A DNA stretch of 64,000 bases from Mycolicibacterium monacense (GTDB lineage: Bacteria; Actinomycetota; Actinomycetes; Mycobacteriales; Mycobacteriaceae). Shown here one piece after another: positions 51,967 to 63,066 of this stretch. How positions within the stretch are numbered: position 1 is the first letter of the stretch; each line of letters starts with the position of its first letter. Location: contig NZ_AP022617.1 of NCBI RefSeq assembly GCF_010731575.1, positions 4,836,001 through 4,900,000 on the forward strand, given 5' to 3'. A program made the position numbers and the translations under genes. The notes beneath the pieces are model-generated. The model saw nothing but the letters and a program-made list of their open reading frames with translations, did no database searches and was not told where the DNA came from.

Positions 51967-53438
51967 CCCTCGTTCTTCGGTATGCCGCGCGCAGCGACCG
52001 CGGCCTGGTCCGCGCCAACAACGAGGATTCGGTCTACGCCGGTGCGCGTCTGCTGGCACTGGCCGACGGGATGGGCGGCCACGCCGCGGGTGAGGTCGCC
52101 TCGCAACTCGTGATCGCCGCGCTGGCCCACCTCGACGACGACGAACCCGGCGGCGATCTGCTCAGCAAGCTCGACAATGCGGTGCGCGAAGGCAACTCGG
52201 CCATCGCCGCCCATGTCGAAGCCGACCCCGAGCTCGAGGGTATGGGCACCACGCTCACCGCGATCCTCTTCGCCGGCAACCGGCTCGGTCTGGTCCACAT
52301 CGGCGACTCCCGCGGCTACCTCATGCGCGACGGTGAACTCACCCAGATCACCAAGGACGACACGTTCGTCCAGACCCTCGTCGACGAGGGCCGCATCACC
52401 GCCGAGGAGGCGCACAGCCACCCGCAGCGCTCCCTGATCATGCGCGCGCTCACCGGACACGAGGTGGAGCCCACACTGATCATGCGCGAGGCCCGCGCCG
52501 GCGACCGCTACCTGCTGTGCTCCGACGGGCTCTCGGATCCGGTCAGCCACGACACCATCGCCGAGGCGATGCAGATCCCCGATGTCGCCGAAAGCGCCGA
52601 CCGGCTCATCGAATTGGCGCTGCGCGGGGGCGGCCCCGACAACGTCACGGTGGTCGTCGCCGACGTGGTGGACTACGACTACGGCCAGACGGCCCCGATC
52701 CTGGCCGGCGCGGTCAGCGGCGACGACGATCAACCGCCCCCGAATACGGCCGCCGGCCGCGCGTCGGCGTTCAATCCGAAACGCAACGCTCCGAAACGTG
52801 TTGTGGCGCAGCCGGAAGAGCCCGTCAAGAAGCCACGGTCCAAGCGCCGCATGATCATCGCCGCGACGTTGGTGGTGCTGGTGGTGCTCGCCGGGCTGGC
52901 GATCGCCCGCGAGATCGTGCGCAACAACTACTACGTGACGGCACACGAGGGCACCGTGTCGATCATGCGCGGGGTCGACGGCTCCCTTCTCGGATACTCG
53001 CTGCAGGAGCCGTATCTGCTCGGCTGCCTCAACGCCCGCAACGAACTCTCGCTGATCAGCGCGGGCCAGTCCGGTGAGAACCGCGGATGCCAGCTCCTCG
53101 ACGTCCAGGACATGCGCGAATCCGAACGCGCCCAGGTGGTCGCCGGTCTTCCCGGCGGATCTCTCGACGAGGCGATCGCGCAGATCGAGGAACTCGCCCG
53201 CAGTTCGGTCCTGCCGATCTGCCCGCCCCCGGCGACGACCAGCCGTCGCCCACCGCCGCCCCCGCCGCCCTCACCCACGGAATCCGCTGCGACGAGCGCT
53301 GTTCCGCGCCCGGGCACCTCCCCGGCGCCCGAGACCCCGACGACGGTCACCCCGCCGCCCCCTCCCCCGTCGCCCACGGTGACCGCACTGCCTCCCCCGC
53401 CACCACAACCGGGAACGACCTGCCGGGCGGCGTCATGA
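51963..53438 (+). CDS. pstP: PP2C-type Ser/Thr phosphatase PstP
   Basis: This is a 491-aa protein. The PP2C domain covers residues 1-240, with metal ligands in NNEDSV, LADGMGGHAAGE, GDSRGYL, SDGLSDP and GPDNVTVVV. A juxtamembrane linker, a TM helix near 300-320 (MIIAATLVVLVVLAGLAIA) and an extracellular ~170-residue part ending in a Pro-rich tail follow. It dephosphorylates PknA, PknB and their substrates. It overlaps both neighbours by 4 bp. Confidence 0.96.
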   Translation: MTLVLRYAARSDRGLVRANNEDSVYAGARLLALADGMGGHAAGEVASQLVIAALAHLDDDEPGGDLLSKLDNAVREGNSAIAAHVEADPELEGMGTTLTAILFAGNRLGLVHIGDSRGYLMRDGELTQITKDDTFVQTLVDEGRITAEEAHSHPQRSLIMRALTGHEVEPTLIMREARAGDRYLLCSDGLSDPVSHDTIAEAMQIPDVAESADRLIELALRGGGPDNVTVVVADVVDYDYGQTAPILAGAVSGDDDQPPPNTAAGRASAFNPKRNAPKRVVAQPEEPVKKPRSKRRMIIAATLVVLVVLAGLAIAREIVRNNYYVTAHEGTVSIMRGVDGSLLGYSLQEPYLLGCLNARNELSLISAGQSGENRGCQLLDVQDMRESERAQVVAGLPGGSLDEAIAQIEELARSSVLPICPPPATTSRRPPPPPPPSPTESAATSAVPRPGTSPAPETPTTVTPPPPPPSPTVTALPPPPPQPGTTCRAAS

Positions 53439-54847
53439 CCACCCAGCCGCAGTCGCCGGTGACGGTCACTCCGCCGCTGCCGAATCGGCGCAACGCCGAA
53501 CTGCTACTGCTGGCCTTCGCCGCGGTCATCACCACCGTCGCGCTGCTGATGGTGGAGGCCAACCAGGAACAGGGCATCAGCTGGGATCTGGCCCAGTACG
53601 CCGCCGGCTACCTGGCCCTGTTCGCCGGGGCCCACCTCGCCGTGCGCCGCTACGCGCCCTACGCCGACCCCCTGCTCCTCCCGGTGGTCGCCCTGCTCAA
53701 CGGGCTGGGCCTGGTGATGATCCACCGCCTCGACCTCGCCCAGGGCGAGCTGACCGGGCGGGGCCTCGGCGGCACGGCCAACCAGCAGATGCTGTGGACG
53801 CTGGTCGGCGTGATCGGATTCGCTTGTGTCATAACGTTTCTCAGTGATCACCGGATGCTGGCCCGCTACGGTTACGTCTGCGGGTTGACCGGTCTGGTCC
53901 TGCTCGCCATCCCGGCTGTGCTGCCCGCCTCGATGTCGGAGCAGAACGGCGCCAAGATCTGGATCGAGTTGCCGGGCTTCTCGATTCAGCCCGCGGAGTT
54001 CTCCAAAATCCTGCTGCTGATCTTCTTCGCCGCCGTGCTCGTCGACAAACGCGAACTGTTCACCAGTGCGGGCAAGCACTTCCTGTGGATGGATCTCCCC
54101 CGCCCGCGCGACCTCGCCCCGCTGCTGGCGGCGTGGATCGCCTCGATCGCGGTGATGATCTTCGAAAAAGACCTCGGCACCTCGCTGCTGCTGTACGCGT
54201 CGTTCCTGATCCTGCTCTACGTCGCGACGGACCGCATCAGCTGGGTGGCGATCGGCCTGAGCCTGTTCGCGGCGGGAAGCGTTGTCGCATATCACCTTTT
54301 CGGCCACGTCCGGGTGCGGGTGCAGACCTGGCTGGACCCCTTCGCCGACCCCGAGGGCGCCGGCTACCAGATGGTGCAGTCGATGTTCAGCTTCGCGACG
54401 GGCGGCATCTTCGGCACCGGCCTGGGCAACGGCCAGCCGGGAACGGTGCCCGCGGCGTCGACGGATTTCATCATCGCCGCAGTGGGGGAGGAGCTCGGCC
54501 TGGTCGGGTTCTCCGCGGTGCTGATGCTCTACACGATCCTCGTCATCCGGGGACTGCGCACCGCGATCGCCGTGCGTGACAGCTTCGGCAAGCTACTGGC
54601 CGCCGGTCTGGCGTCCACCCTGGCGATCCAGTTGTTCATCGTCGTCGGCGGTGTGACGCGGCTGATCCCGCTGACCGGGCTGACCACCCCGTGGATGTCC
54701 TACGGCGGTTCCTCACTGCTGGCCAACTACCTGCTGTTGGCCATCCTGCTGCGCATCTCCCATGCGGCCCGCAGGCCCATCAGCACCAAACCGGTGACGC
54801 AGACACCGATCGCCGCCGCCAGCACCGAGGTGATCGACAAAGTATGA
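53435..54847 (+). CDS. rodA: SEDS peptidoglycan polymerase RodA
   Basis: This 470-aa protein has about ten to twelve TM helices. SEDS signatures are GAKIWIELPGFSIQPAEFSKILLLIFFA with the catalytic Asp region downstream (FEKDLGTSLLLYASFLILLYVATDR), STDFIIAAVGEELGLVGF, and TTPWMSYGGSSLLANYLLLAILLRIS. It polymerises lipid II for lateral or polar growth together with PbpA. The ATG at 53435 overlaps the pstP stop, and its own stop overlaps the pbpA ATG. Confidence 0.96.
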   Translation: MTTQPQSPVTVTPPLPNRRNAELLLLAFAAVITTVALLMVEANQEQGISWDLAQYAAGYLALFAGAHLAVRRYAPYADPLLLPVVALLNGLGLVMIHRLDLAQGELTGRGLGGTANQQMLWTLVGVIGFACVITFLSDHRMLARYGYVCGLTGLVLLAIPAVLPASMSEQNGAKIWIELPGFSIQPAEFSKILLLIFFAAVLVDKRELFTSAGKHFLWMDLPRPRDLAPLLAAWIASIAVMIFEKDLGTSLLLYASFLILLYVATDRISWVAIGLSLFAAGSVVAYHLFGHVRVRVQTWLDPFADPEGAGYQMVQSMFSFATGGIFGTGLGNGQPGTVPAASTDFIIAAVGEELGLVGFSAVLMLYTILVIRGLRTAIAVRDSFGKLLAAGLASTLAIQLFIVVGGVTRLIPLTGLTTPWMSYGGSSLLANYLLLAILLRISHAARRPISTKPVTQTPIAAASTEVIDKV

Positions 54848-56319
54848 ACACCTCACTGCGGCGCATCGCGGTCACGATCATGGTGCTGATCGTGCTGTTG
54901 CTCGGCAACGCCACCGTCACCCAGGTCTTCACCGCGGATGGACTGCGCACCGATCCGCGCAACCAGCGCGTACTGCTCGACGAGTACTCCCGCCAGCGCG
55001 GACAGATCACCGCCGGCGGTCAACTGCTGGCGTATTCGGTGTCCACTCCGGGCCGGTTCCGGTTCCTGCGGGTGTATCCGAATGCGCAGGCCTACGCGCC
55101 GGTCACCGGGTTCTACTCGCTGACCTACTCGAGCACCGGACTGGAACGGGCCGAGGACACGATCCTCAACGGCTCCGACGAGCGGCTGTTCGGCCGCCGG
55201 CTGGCCGACTTCTTCACCGGCCGCGATCCGCGGGGCGGCAACGTGGTCACCACCATCAACCCGCGGGTGCAGCAGGCCGCCTGGGAGGCGATGGAACAGG
55301 GCTGCAACGGACCGTGCAAGGGTTCGGTCGTGGCGCTGGAACCGTCGACGGGCAAGATCCTCGCGATGGTGTCCGCGCCGTCCTACGATCCGAACCTGCT
55401 GGCCACCCACGACGTCGAGGAACAGACCGCGGCGTGGCAGCAGTTGCGCGACAACCCGGACAACCCGCTGGTCAACCGCGCGATCTCGGAGACCTACCCG
55501 CCCGGTTCCACGTTCAAGGTCATCACCACCGCCGCCGCTCTGCAGAACGGCGCGACCCCGGACACCCAGTTGACCGCGGCGCCACGCATCCCGCTGCCCA
55601 ACAGTTCGGTGACGCTCGAGAACTTCGGCGGCTCGGCCTGCGGCGGCGGCCCCACCGCACCGCTGCGCGAAGCGTTCGCCCGATCGTGCAACACCGCCTT
55701 CGTCGAGTTGGGCACCGACACCGGTACGGAGGCTCTGAAGAACACCGCGTCCGCCTTCGGGCTCGACACCCCGCCCGCGCCGATTCCACTGCAGGTCGCC
55801 GAGTCCACGGTCGGCCCCATCGGTGACGCCGCGGCGCTGGGCATGTCGAGCATCGGGCAGCGGGACGTGGCGTTGACACCGCTGCAGAACGCGATGGTCG
55901 CTGCCACCGTCGCGAATGAGGGGGTAACCATGCGGCCCTACCTGGTCGACAGCCTCCGGGGACCCGACCTGGCAAACATCACCACGACCGAACCGGTCGA
56001 AGAGCGCCGGGCGGTGACACCCGAAGTCGCGGCTACACTGACTGATCTGATGGTCGGCGCCGAGCAGCAGACGCAGCAGAAGGGAGCCATCGCCGGCGTG
56101 CAGATCGCTTCGAAGACAGGCACTGCGGAGCACGGGACCGACCCGCGCAACACTCCGCCCCATGCCTGGTACATCGCCTTCGCACCGGCGCAGGCGCCCA
56201 AGGTCGCCGTCGCGGTTCTCGTGGAGAACGGCGGCAACCGGCTCTCGGCGACCGGGGGACAGGTCGCCGCGCCGATCGGACGCGCCACCATCGCCGCCGC
56301 GCTGCGGGAGGGCTCATGA
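54844..56319 (+). CDS. pbpA: Class B penicillin-binding protein PbpA
   Basis: This is a 491-aa protein: one N-terminal TM helix ([22 protein letters not shown]), a pedestal domain, and a transpeptidase domain with the SxxK in [10 protein letters not shown], SxN in ARSCNTAF and KTG in [10 protein letters not shown]. It cross-links peptidoglycan with RodA. In mycobacteria PknB phosphorylates PbpA to control septal and polar localisation. Confidence 0.96.
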   Translation: MNTSLRRIAVTIMVLIVLLLGNATVTQVFTADGLRTDPRNQRVLLDEYSRQRGQITAGGQLLAYSVSTPGRFRFLRVYPNAQAYAPVTGFYSLTYSSTGLERAEDTILNGSDERLFGRRLADFFTGRDPRGGNVVTTINPRVQQAAWEAMEQGCNGPCKGSVVALEPSTGKILAMVSAPSYDPNLLATHDVEEQTAAWQQLRDNPDNPLVNRAISETYPPGSTFKVITTAAALQNGATPDTQLTAAPRIPLPNSSVTLENFGGSACGGGPTAPLREAFARSCNTAFVELGTDTGTEALKNTASAFGLDTPPAPIPLQVAESTVGPIGDAAALGMSSIGQRDVALTPLQNAMVAATVANEGVTMRPYLVDSLRGPDLANITTTEPVEERRAVTPEVAATLTDLMVGAEQQTQQKGAIAGVQIASKTGTAEHGTDPRNTPPHAWYIAFAPAQAPKVAVAVLVENGGNRLSATGGQVAAPIGRATIAAALREGS

Positions 56320-56350
56320 CTGCGCGAAGCCGAGCGAAGCGAGGCGAGCA

Positions 56351-57682
56351 ATGAGCCCCCGCGTCGGCGTCACCCTGTCCGGCCGCTACCGGCTCCAGCG
56401 ACTCATCGCCACCGGCGGTATGGGTCAGGTCTGGGAGGCCGTCGACAGCAGGCTGGGCCGTCGTGTCGCCATCAAGGTCCTCAAGGCCGAGTACTCCACC
56501 GACCCGGAGTTCGTCGAACGGTTCCGCGCCGAGGCACGCACCGTCGCGATGCTCAACCACCCCGGCATCGCCAGCGTCTACGACTACGGCGAGACCGATA
56601 TGGACGGGGAAGGCCGCACCGCGTACCTGGTGATGGAGCTCGTCAACGGCGAACCGTTGAACTCGGTGCTCAAGCGCACCGGACGCCTCTCGCTGCGGCA
56701 CGCCCTGGACATGCTCGAGCAGACCGGACGCGCGTTGCAGGTCGCCCACACCGCCGGTCTGGTGCACCGCGACGTCAAACCCGGCAACATCCTCATCACC
56801 CCGACCGGTCAGGTGAAGCTCACCGACTTCGGCATCGCCAAGGCCGTCGACGCGGCCCCGGTCACCCAGACCGGCATGGTGATGGGCACCGCGCAGTACA
56901 TCGCGCCCGAACAGGCCCTCGGCCACGACGCGACCGCCGCCAGCGACGTCTACGCACTGGGGGTTGTCGGCTACGAATCCGTCTCGGGGAAGCGGCCTTT
57001 CACCGGTGACGGGGCCCTGACCGTGGCGATGAAACACATCAAGGAGACCCCGCCGCCGCTGCCTGCCGATCTGCCGCCGAACGTGCGTGAGCTGATCGAG
57101 ATCACGCTGGTGAAGAACCCCGGTATGCGCTACCGCTCCGGCGGACCGTTCGCCGACGCGGTCGCGGCCGTGCGCTCGGGGCGGCGTCCGCCGCGGCCGA
57201 ACCAGGCACCGAGCATCGGGCGCGCCACCCCCGCCGCCGTGCCCTCGGCGGCGCAGGCCCGCGCGGCCGCCGATCTCACCGGCCGGGCGCCGGTCACCGC
57301 CGCCCGCGCCCGTCCCACCGGTGCCATCCACCGGCCGCCACCACCGCGGCGCACGTTCTCCTCCGGTCAGCGCGCGCTGCTGTGGGCCGCCGGCGTGCTG
57401 GGCGCGCTGGCGATCGTCATCGCCATCCTGATCGTGCTCAACGCCCAGGACCGCAAGGACCGCCAACTGCCACCGCCGACGGTGACGAACACCATCACCG
57501 AGACCACGCCGTACCAATCGCCCGCCGCCATGCCCGAGTGGATGCCCGATTGGACCTCGTCTGCGGTCATCGGTCATGGTGGAGACACATCCGGGGCAGT
57601 CCGCCCCGACGCGGTTGCCGCATCCGCGCACCTACGGGCGCTGCCCGCCCCTGCACAGACATGGCTCCGAACACAGACATGA
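56351..57682 (+). CDS. pknA: Ser/Thr protein kinase PknA
   Basis: This 443-aa protein has the kinase domain at residues 10-275: GxG loop [11 protein letters not shown], Lys in [21 protein letters not shown], and the activation segment with TQT. A Pro/Arg-rich linker and a TM helix near residue 345 ([21 protein letters not shown]) follow, then a short exterior without PASTA repeats. It phosphorylates division and envelope proteins (Wag31, FtsZ, FipA). It overlaps pknB by ATGA. Confidence 0.96.
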   Translation: MSPRVGVTLSGRYRLQRLIATGGMGQVWEAVDSRLGRRVAIKVLKAEYSTDPEFVERFRAEARTVAMLNHPGIASVYDYGETDMDGEGRTAYLVMELVNGEPLNSVLKRTGRLSLRHALDMLEQTGRALQVAHTAGLVHRDVKPGNILITPTGQVKLTDFGIAKAVDAAPVTQTGMVMGTAQYIAPEQALGHDATAASDVYALGVVGYESVSGKRPFTGDGALTVAMKHIKETPPPLPADLPPNVRELIEITLVKNPGMRYRSGGPFADAVAAVRSGRRPPRPNQAPSIGRATPAAVPSAAQARAAADLTGRAPVTAARARPTGAIHRPPPPRRTFSSGQRALLWAAGVLGALAIVIAILIVLNAQDRKDRQLPPPTVTNTITETTPYQSPAAMPEWMPDWTSSAVIGHGGDTSGAVRPDAVAASAHLRALPAPAQTWLRTQT

Positions 57683-59553
57683 CCACCCCACAGCACCTGT
57701 CCGACCGCTACGAACTGGGCGAGATCCTCGGCTTCGGCGGGATGTCGGAAGTCCACCTCGCCCGTGACAACCGACTGCACCGCGACGTCGCGATCAAGGT
57801 GCTGCGCGCCGACCTGGCCCGCGACCCGAGCTTCTATCTGCGGTTCCGGCGCGAGGCGCAGAACGCCGCCGCGCTGAACCACCCCGCGATCGTCGCGGTC
57901 TACGACACCGGGGAAGCCGAGACGCCGGCCGGGCCGCTGCCCTACATCGTGATGGAGTACGTCGACGGCGTCACGCTGCGCGACATCGTGCACTCCGAGG
58001 GACCGATGCCGCCGAAGCGGGCGCTGGAGGTCATCGCCGACGCGTGCCAGGCGCTGAACTTCAGCCACCAGCACGGCATCATCCACCGCGACGTCAAACC
58101 CGCCAACATCATGATCAGCAAGACCGGTGCGGTGAAGGTGATGGACTTCGGCATCGCCCGCGCGCTGGCCGACTCCAGCAGCGTCACCCAGACCGCCGCG
58201 GTGATCGGCACTGCGCAGTACCTGTCACCCGAACAGGCCCGCGGTGAGAAGGTCGACGCCCGCTCCGACGTCTACTCGCTGGGCTGCGTGCTGTACGAAA
58301 TCCTCACCGGGGAACCGCCGTTCGTCGGCGACTCGCCGGTCGCGGTGGCCTACCAGCACGTCCGCGAGGATCCGGTGCCGCCGTCGCAGCGTCACGAGGG
58401 GGTCTCCCGCGACCTCGACGCCGTGGTGCTCAAGGCGTTGGCGAAGAACCCCGACAACCGCTACCAGACCGCCGCGGAGCTGCGCTCGGACCTCGTCCGG
58501 GTGCACAGCGGCGAACCGCCCGAGGCGCCGAAGGTGTTCACCGACGCCGAGCGGACCTCGATGCTGTCGGCCGCACCGCACCCCGGTCGCACCGAACCGA
58601 TGACCCACATGCCGCGTCCCGAACCGCGACTGGTGGAACGCAACCGTGGGGGATCGATCGGCCGCTGGATCGCCGCCGTCGCCGTCCTGGCGGTGCTGAC
58701 CGTGGTGGTCGCGGTGGCCATCAACACCTACGGCGGCGAGACCCGCGCGGTGCAGGTGCCCGACGTGCGCGGTGAAGTCTCCGCCGAGGCGATCGCCCAA
58801 CTGCAGAACGCCGGTTTCACGGTGCGCACCCAGAACGAGCCGAATTCGGAAGTGGCGCCCGACCACGTGATCAGCACCTCGCCCGAGGCGAACACCGAGG
58901 CCGACGCCGGTGAGGAGATCACGCTCAACGTCTCCACCGGGCCCGAGCAGCGCGAGGTTCCCGACGTGAAGTCGCTGACCTACGCCGAGGCGGTGCGCAC
59001 ACTCACCGACGCCGGGTTCGGGCGCTTCCGCCAGCAGGCCTCGCCGTCGACCCCGGAGCTCAAGGACCGGGTGATGGCCACCAACCCACCGGCCAATCAG
59101 ACGTCGGCGATCACCAACGAGGTCACGATCATCATCGGTTCGGGCCCCCAGACTCGCGCCGTTCCCGAGGTCGTCGGCCAGACCGTCGAATCGGCCCAGC
59201 AGATCCTCACCGCGTCGGGTTTCCGCAACTCGGTGCCCGCCGAGGTTGACAGCACCGAACCGGCCGGTCAGGTGCTCGGCACCAGCCCGACCGCCGGTGA
59301 GAACGTGCCGGTGGACACCCTGATCCAGCTGCAGGTGTCGCGCGGCAACCAGTTCGTGATGCCCGACCTCACCGGTCAGTTCTGGACCGATGCGGAACCG
59401 CGCCTACGGGCACTGGGGTGGACCGGTGTGCTCGACAAGGGCGGCGACGTGCAGAACAGCGGTCAGCGCACCAACGCGGTGGTCCGTCAGACCCCGCCGC
59501 CGGGCACCGGTGTGAACTTCGACAGCCGGATCACGCTGAACTTCGCGTCGTAG
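57679..59553 (+). CDS. pknB: PASTA-domain Ser/Thr kinase PknB
   Basis: This 624-aa protein has its kinase domain at residues 5-275 ([37 protein letters not shown], activation loop with [15 protein letters not shown]). A TM helix lies near 335-355 ([19 protein letters not shown]) and four PASTA repeats follow ([10 protein letters not shown]..., [11 protein letters not shown]..., [10 protein letters not shown]..., [10 protein letters not shown]...). It senses muropeptides or lipid II and controls peptidoglycan synthesis. Length is nearly that of M. tuberculosis PknB (626). The 3' end overlaps convergent trpG by 23 bp. Confidence 0.97.
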   Translation: MTTPQHLSDRYELGEILGFGGMSEVHLARDNRLHRDVAIKVLRADLARDPSFYLRFRREAQNAAALNHPAIVAVYDTGEAETPAGPLPYIVMEYVDGVTLRDIVHSEGPMPPKRALEVIADACQALNFSHQHGIIHRDVKPANIMISKTGAVKVMDFGIARALADSSSVTQTAAVIGTAQYLSPEQARGEKVDARSDVYSLGCVLYEILTGEPPFVGDSPVAVAYQHVREDPVPPSQRHEGVSRDLDAVVLKALAKNPDNRYQTAAELRSDLVRVHSGEPPEAPKVFTDAERTSMLSAAPHPGRTEPMTHMPRPEPRLVERNRGGSIGRWIAAVAVLAVLTVVVAVAINTYGGETRAVQVPDVRGEVSAEAIAQLQNAGFTVRTQNEPNSEVAPDHVISTSPEANTEADAGEEITLNVSTGPEQREVPDVKSLTYAEAVRTLTDAGFGRFRQQASPSTPELKDRVMATNPPANQTSAITNEVTIIIGSGPQTRAVPEVVGQTVESAQQILTASGFRNSVPAEVDSTEPAGQVLGTSPTAGENVPVDTLIQLQVSRGNQFVMPDLTGQFWTDAEPRLRALGWTGVLDKGGDVQNSGQRTNAVVRQTPPPGTGVNFDSRITLNFAS

Positions 59554-60205
59554 CGGCGGCGACCGTCGAGGCGACCTCGTCCTCGAGGCGCCGGACGAGC
59601 GCCTCGTCCGGGGCGCTGCCGCAGTAGCCCAGCCAGTTGGCCAGCATCCGGTGGCCGCCCTCGGTGAGGATCGACTCGGGGTGGAACTGCACGCCGTGGA
59701 TCGGCAGGTCGACGTGGCGCACACCCATGATGACGCCGCCGGGAGTGCGCGCGGTGACCTCGAGCTCGTCGGGCATCGTTTCGGGCAGGATGGTCAGCGA
59801 GTGGTACCGGGTCGCGGTGAACGGGTCCGGCAGTCCCTTCAGCACACCGCGGTTGGTGTGGTGGACGATGCTGGTCTTGCCGTGCAGCAACTCCGGGGCG
59901 CGGTCGACGGTGCCGCCGAACGCCACCCCGATCGCCTGATGGCCGAGGCACACGCCGAGTAGGGGAGTGCCCGCCGCCGCGCACGCGTGCACCAGCGGGA
60001 TCGAGGCGCCTGCGCGTTCGGGTGTGCCCGGGCCGGGACTGAGGAGCACACCGTCGAAGTCCTCGGCGGCCTTGGCGATGTCGGCGTCGGTGCTCAGCCG
60101 GTTGTCGTCGTTGCGCCAGACCGTCACGTCCACCCCGAGCTGTCCGAGGTACTGGACGAGGTTGAACACGAAGCTGTCGTAATTGTCGACGACCAAGAAC
60201 TGCAT
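59531..60205 (-). CDS. trpG: Glutamine amidotransferase subunit TrpG/PabA
   Basis: This 224-aa class I amidotransferase has the oxyanion part SPGPGTPE, the catalytic Cys in GVCLGHQAIG, and the His/Glu pair in QFHPESILTEGG. It supplies ammonia to the TrpE or PabB subunit for anthranilate or aminodeoxychorismate. It stands alone here, as Rv0013 does in the conserved locus. It overlaps the end of pknB tail to tail. Confidence 0.92.
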   Translation of the reverse strand: MQFLVVDNYDSFVFNLVQYLGQLGVDVTVWRNDDNRLSTDADIAKAAEDFDGVLLSPGPGTPERAGASIPLVHACAAAGTPLLGVCLGHQAIGVAFGGTVDRAPELLHGKTSIVHHTNRGVLKGLPDPFTATRYHSLTILPETMPDELEVTARTPGGVIMGVRHVDLPIHGVQFHPESILTEGGHRMLANWLGYCGSAPDEALVRRLEDEVASTVAAATTRSSA

Positions 60206-60228
60206 TCGGCCAGGTTACATCCGGTGTG

Positions 60229-61065
60229 TCAGTACCCGACGGGTCCGATCGGCTGTGCGTGCTTCATCCGGACCGGTTCGGTGTGGCCGACGAGTTCCAC
60301 CTCGGCGCGCGGCTCCTCGGTGTAGCCGAGGCCGAACCGCACCACGTACTGCTTGTAGAGCGTCACCAGCGGGGACGCCGACAGCGCGGCCTGCATTGCG
60401 CCGGCGTCACCGATCGCGGTGATGACGTAGGGCGGGCTGTAGGTGCGCCCGTTGAGCAGCAGGGTGTTGCCGACGCAGCGGGGTGCGGACGTGGCGATGA
60501 TCCGCTGGTCCTGCATCTGGACGCCCTCCGCGCCCGCGCTCCACAGCGCGTTGAGCACCGCCTGGATGTCCTGCTGATGGACCACCAGATCGTCGGGGGA
60601 GGCGTCCCTGGGGAACCGGCCCTCGGCGTCGCGCTGGGCGTCGTTGAGGGTGACGACCAGGCCCGGCCCCTTCACCGGGTTCAGCCCCGCTTCGGCGGCC
60701 AGGGCCGCCGACCGGTTGGTGATGGCGCTCAAGGCCGCATCGGTGCCCGGGCTCCCACCGTGGTGGCCGTCGACCTGCGCCGAGAGGGTGTCGCGTTCGG
60801 CGCCGAGGCGGTCGACGGACTGCTGCGCCTCCCGCACGAGGTCCACCAGCCGGGGTGCGTCGCTGCGGCGGATCTCGTCACCGCCGGACACCCCGTGGGT
60901 GGCGGCCAGCAACAGGCCGGCGGCCAGACACACCAGCGGCACCCCGAACCGCCACCCGGAGCGGCGGCCGGCGCCCGCGCGCGCCGGGGCCGCGGGGGCC
61001 GCCGACGTCGTGGGCGGCGTTTCCCGGTCCGGTACTGCGTTAGGCTCAGGGGGCATCTGCACCAT
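60229..61065 (-). CDS. DUF881 membrane protein
   Basis: This is a 278-aa protein: a short Pro/Ala-rich cytoplasmic N-terminus, a TM helix around residues 42-58 ([18 protein letters not shown]), a coiled coil ([22 protein letters not shown]), then the DUF881 core ([54 protein letters not shown]). It corresponds to Rv0012 in gene order. DUF881 proteins accompany division genes in Actinobacteria and Firmicutes. A start at ATG 61056 is an alternative to GTG 61065. Confidence 0.9.
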
Positions 61066-61130
61066 CGTCGCATCTCGGAGCCGGTCAGCGCACCGGTGGA
61101 ACTGCGACGCCGACAGCCACGAAGGTGACC

Positions 61131-61415
61131 ATGCCCAAGTCGAAGGTCCGCAAGAAGAACGACTTCACCATCAGCCCGGTCAGCCGGACGCCGGTGAAGG
61201 TGAAGGCCGGCCCGTCGAGCGTGTGGTTCGTCGCCCTGTTCGTCGGGCTGATGCTCATCGGGTTGATCTGGCTGCTGGTGTTCCAGCTCGCCGCGACCAA
61301 CCCGGTCGACGCACCCGGGATGCTGCAGTGGATGGCCGACCTCGGCCCGTGGAACTACGCGATCGCGTTTGCCTTCATGATCACGGGTCTGTTGCTCACG
61401 ATGCGGTGGCGCTGA
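61131..61415 (+). CDS. crgA: Cell division protein CrgA
   Basis: This 94-aa protein begins [13 protein letters not shown], the CrgA signature. It has two TM helices ([21 protein letters not shown] and [16 protein letters not shown]) separated by the [18 protein letters not shown] loop. CrgA recruits FtsI and CwsA to the septum. A GTG six bases upstream is in frame, but the internal ATG gives the conserved N-terminus. Confidence 0.95.
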
Positions 61416-61424
61416 GCCCCCAAC

Positions 61425-61454
61425 CGGGCGGAATGAATTCATTCCGCGCCCGGC
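61425..61454. terminator. Strong hairpin after crgA
   Basis: A 20-bp perfect palindrome (61429-61448, GCGGAATGAA and TTCATTCCGC) is extended by CCGGG/CCCGG arms with a one-base bulge. It starts 10 bp after the crgA stop and is the likely terminator. Confidence 0.75.
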
Positions 61455-61570
61455 TGGCGTGTCACACAGCAACGCCAAGCCCCCGCAATCACATCCGTGT
61501 AGTTCATCCCCATTGGGGATAGCACTTGTGGATAACCTCATCGGCAACGGTAAAAGGGTGTGCACAACCC

Positions 61571-61990
61571 ATGCAGCAAACTGAATGGAGTCCGCCCGCG
61601 GCTGGAATCGCAGGTTGCGGCTTCGCGGGTCTGTTGATGGCAATCGCGGCTGTGACTGTCGTCACAGACCCTCCGGGCAGGCTTCTCGCCGGCATTGCCG
61701 CAGTGGGATTGATCACATTTGCAATCATGTCGTGGCGTGCCCGGCCGAAGCTGGCAATCACCCCCGAGGGGGTGGCGGTGCGCGGCTGGTGGCACACCCG
61801 GGTGCTGAGGCAGGCCGACATCAAGATCGTGCGGATCACCGAGTTCCGGCGCCTGGCCCGCAAGATGCGGCTACTAGAGATCGACACAGCCGATGACCGG
61901 CTGCACGTGTTCACGCGGTGGGATCTGGGGACTGACCCCGTCGACGTGCTCGATGCGCTCACTGCGGCCGGCTACACCGGCACGCAGTGA
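61571..61990 (+). CDS. PH-domain membrane protein (Rv0010c-like)
   Basis: This is a 139-aa protein. Two N-terminal TM helices (AAGIAGCGFAGLLMAIAAVTVVT and RLLAGIAAVGLITFAIMSW) precede a bacterial PH-like domain (KLAITPEGVAVRGWWHTRVLRQADIKIVRITEF, LLEIDTADDRLHVFTRWDLG). Gene order (between crgA and ppiA, opposite strand to ppiA) corresponds to Rv0010c. Role unknown. Confidence 0.88.
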   Translation: MQQTEWSPPAAGIAGCGFAGLLMAIAAVTVVTDPPGRLLAGIAAVGLITFAIMSWRARPKLAITPEGVAVRGWWHTRVLRQADIKIVRITEFRRLARKMRLLEIDTADDRLHVFTRWDLGTDPVDVLDALTAAGYTGTQ

Positions 61991-62003
61991 ACGCAGTCGT
62001 CGG

Positions 62004-62531
62004 TCAGCTGATGGTGACCGACTCGATGACCACGGGATCGGTCGGCCGGTCGTTGCGGTCGGTCGCGGTCGTGGCGATCGCGTCGACGACCTTCTGCGAC
62101 TCGGGGTCGACGACCTCGCCGAAGATGGTGTGGCGGCGGTTGAGGTGGGGGGTCTTGCCCACGGTGATGAAGAACTGCGAACCGTTCGTGCCCGGCCCGG
62201 CGTTGGCCATCGCCAGCAGGTAGGGCTTGTCGAACTGCAGCTCGGGGTGGAACTCGTCGGCGAACTGGTAGCCCGGCCCGCCGCGCCCGGTGCCGGTCGG
62301 ATCGCCGCCCTGGATCATGAAGCCGTCGATGACCCGGTGGAACACCGCACCGTCGTAGAACGGACCCGACGTGCTGCCGGAGGCGTTCTCGCCCTTGTAG
62401 TCCTTCGTGCCCTGCGCCAGGCCGACGAAGTTCGACACCGTCTTGGGGGCGTGGTTTCCGAACAGGGCGATCTTGATGTCGCCACGATTGGTGTGCAGGG
62501 TCGCCGTCGCGGTCTGAATAGGGCTCGTCAC
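62004..62531 (-). CDS. ppiA: Peptidyl-prolyl cis-trans isomerase A (cyclophilin)
   Basis: This 175-aa cyclophilin has [25 protein letters not shown], the catalytic Arg in [54 protein letters not shown] with the substrate-pocket residues, and the final [10 protein letters not shown]. It speeds proline isomerisation during protein folding in the cytoplasm. GTG 62531 start. Confidence 0.96.
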   Translation of the reverse strand: MTSPIQTATATLHTNRGDIKIALFGNHAPKTVSNFVGLAQGTKDYKGENASGSTSGPFYDGAVFHRVIDGFMIQGGDPTGTGRGGPGYQFADEFHPELQFDKPYLLAMANAGPGTNGSQFFITVGKTPHLNRRHTIFGEVVDPESQKVVDAIATTATDRNDRPTDPVVIESVTIS

Positions 62532-62628
62532 GGGAAGTCAGTGTGCCATCCGCCGATTGGGCGCCGACACCGCACCCGGTGATGGCAGGCTGTGGTGACC
62601 CACCGGACCGTTGCAGAAGAGGTGACGC

Positions 62629-63042
62629 ATGACCCTGACGCCGTTGACACCGCGACAGCGGTTGGCCCGCGGTCTGAAGTACACCGCGGTCGGACCCGTC
62701 GACGTCACCCGAGGCGTCCTGGGCGTGGGCGTCGACTCCGCCCAGGCCACCGCGGCGGAACTACGCCGGCGCTACCAATCCGGACAGCTGCGCCGTGAAC
62801 TCGCCGCCGCGCGGGAGACCCTCGTCGCGGAGCTCGTGGCCGCCCAGGAGGCGGTCAGCGGTCTTCCCGAGGCCCTCACGGGTGCCCGCGCCCGCAACCG
62901 GCGCCGTAAGCGCCTGCTGATGGTGGGGGTGGGGGCCGGCGTCCTCGCGGTGGGGGCGGTGACGTTCTCGATCGTGCGCCGCTCGATGAAACCCGAACCG
63001 TCGCCGCTGCCACCGAGCGTGGAGGTCACCCCGAAGCCCTGA
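62629..63042 (+). CDS. cwsA: Cell wall synthesis protein CwsA
   Basis: This 137-aa protein has the N-terminal CwsA motif TPRQRLARGLKYTAVGPVDVTRGVLGVG, a helical middle (LRRRYQSGQLRRELAAARETLVAELVAAQEAV) and one C-terminal TM helix (RLLMVGVGAGVLAVGAVTFSIV). CwsA interacts with CrgA and Wag31 at poles and septa. The position next to ppiA and tRNA-Ala equals Rv0008c. Confidence 0.92.
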   Translation: MTLTPLTPRQRLARGLKYTAVGPVDVTRGVLGVGVDSAQATAAELRRRYQSGQLRRELAAARETLVAELVAAQEAVSGLPEALTGARARNRRRKRLLMVGVGAGVLAVGAVTFSIVRRSMKPEPSPLPPSVEVTPKP

Positions 63043-63066
63043 AGGGGGCCGGGTGGGGAAAGGGGG

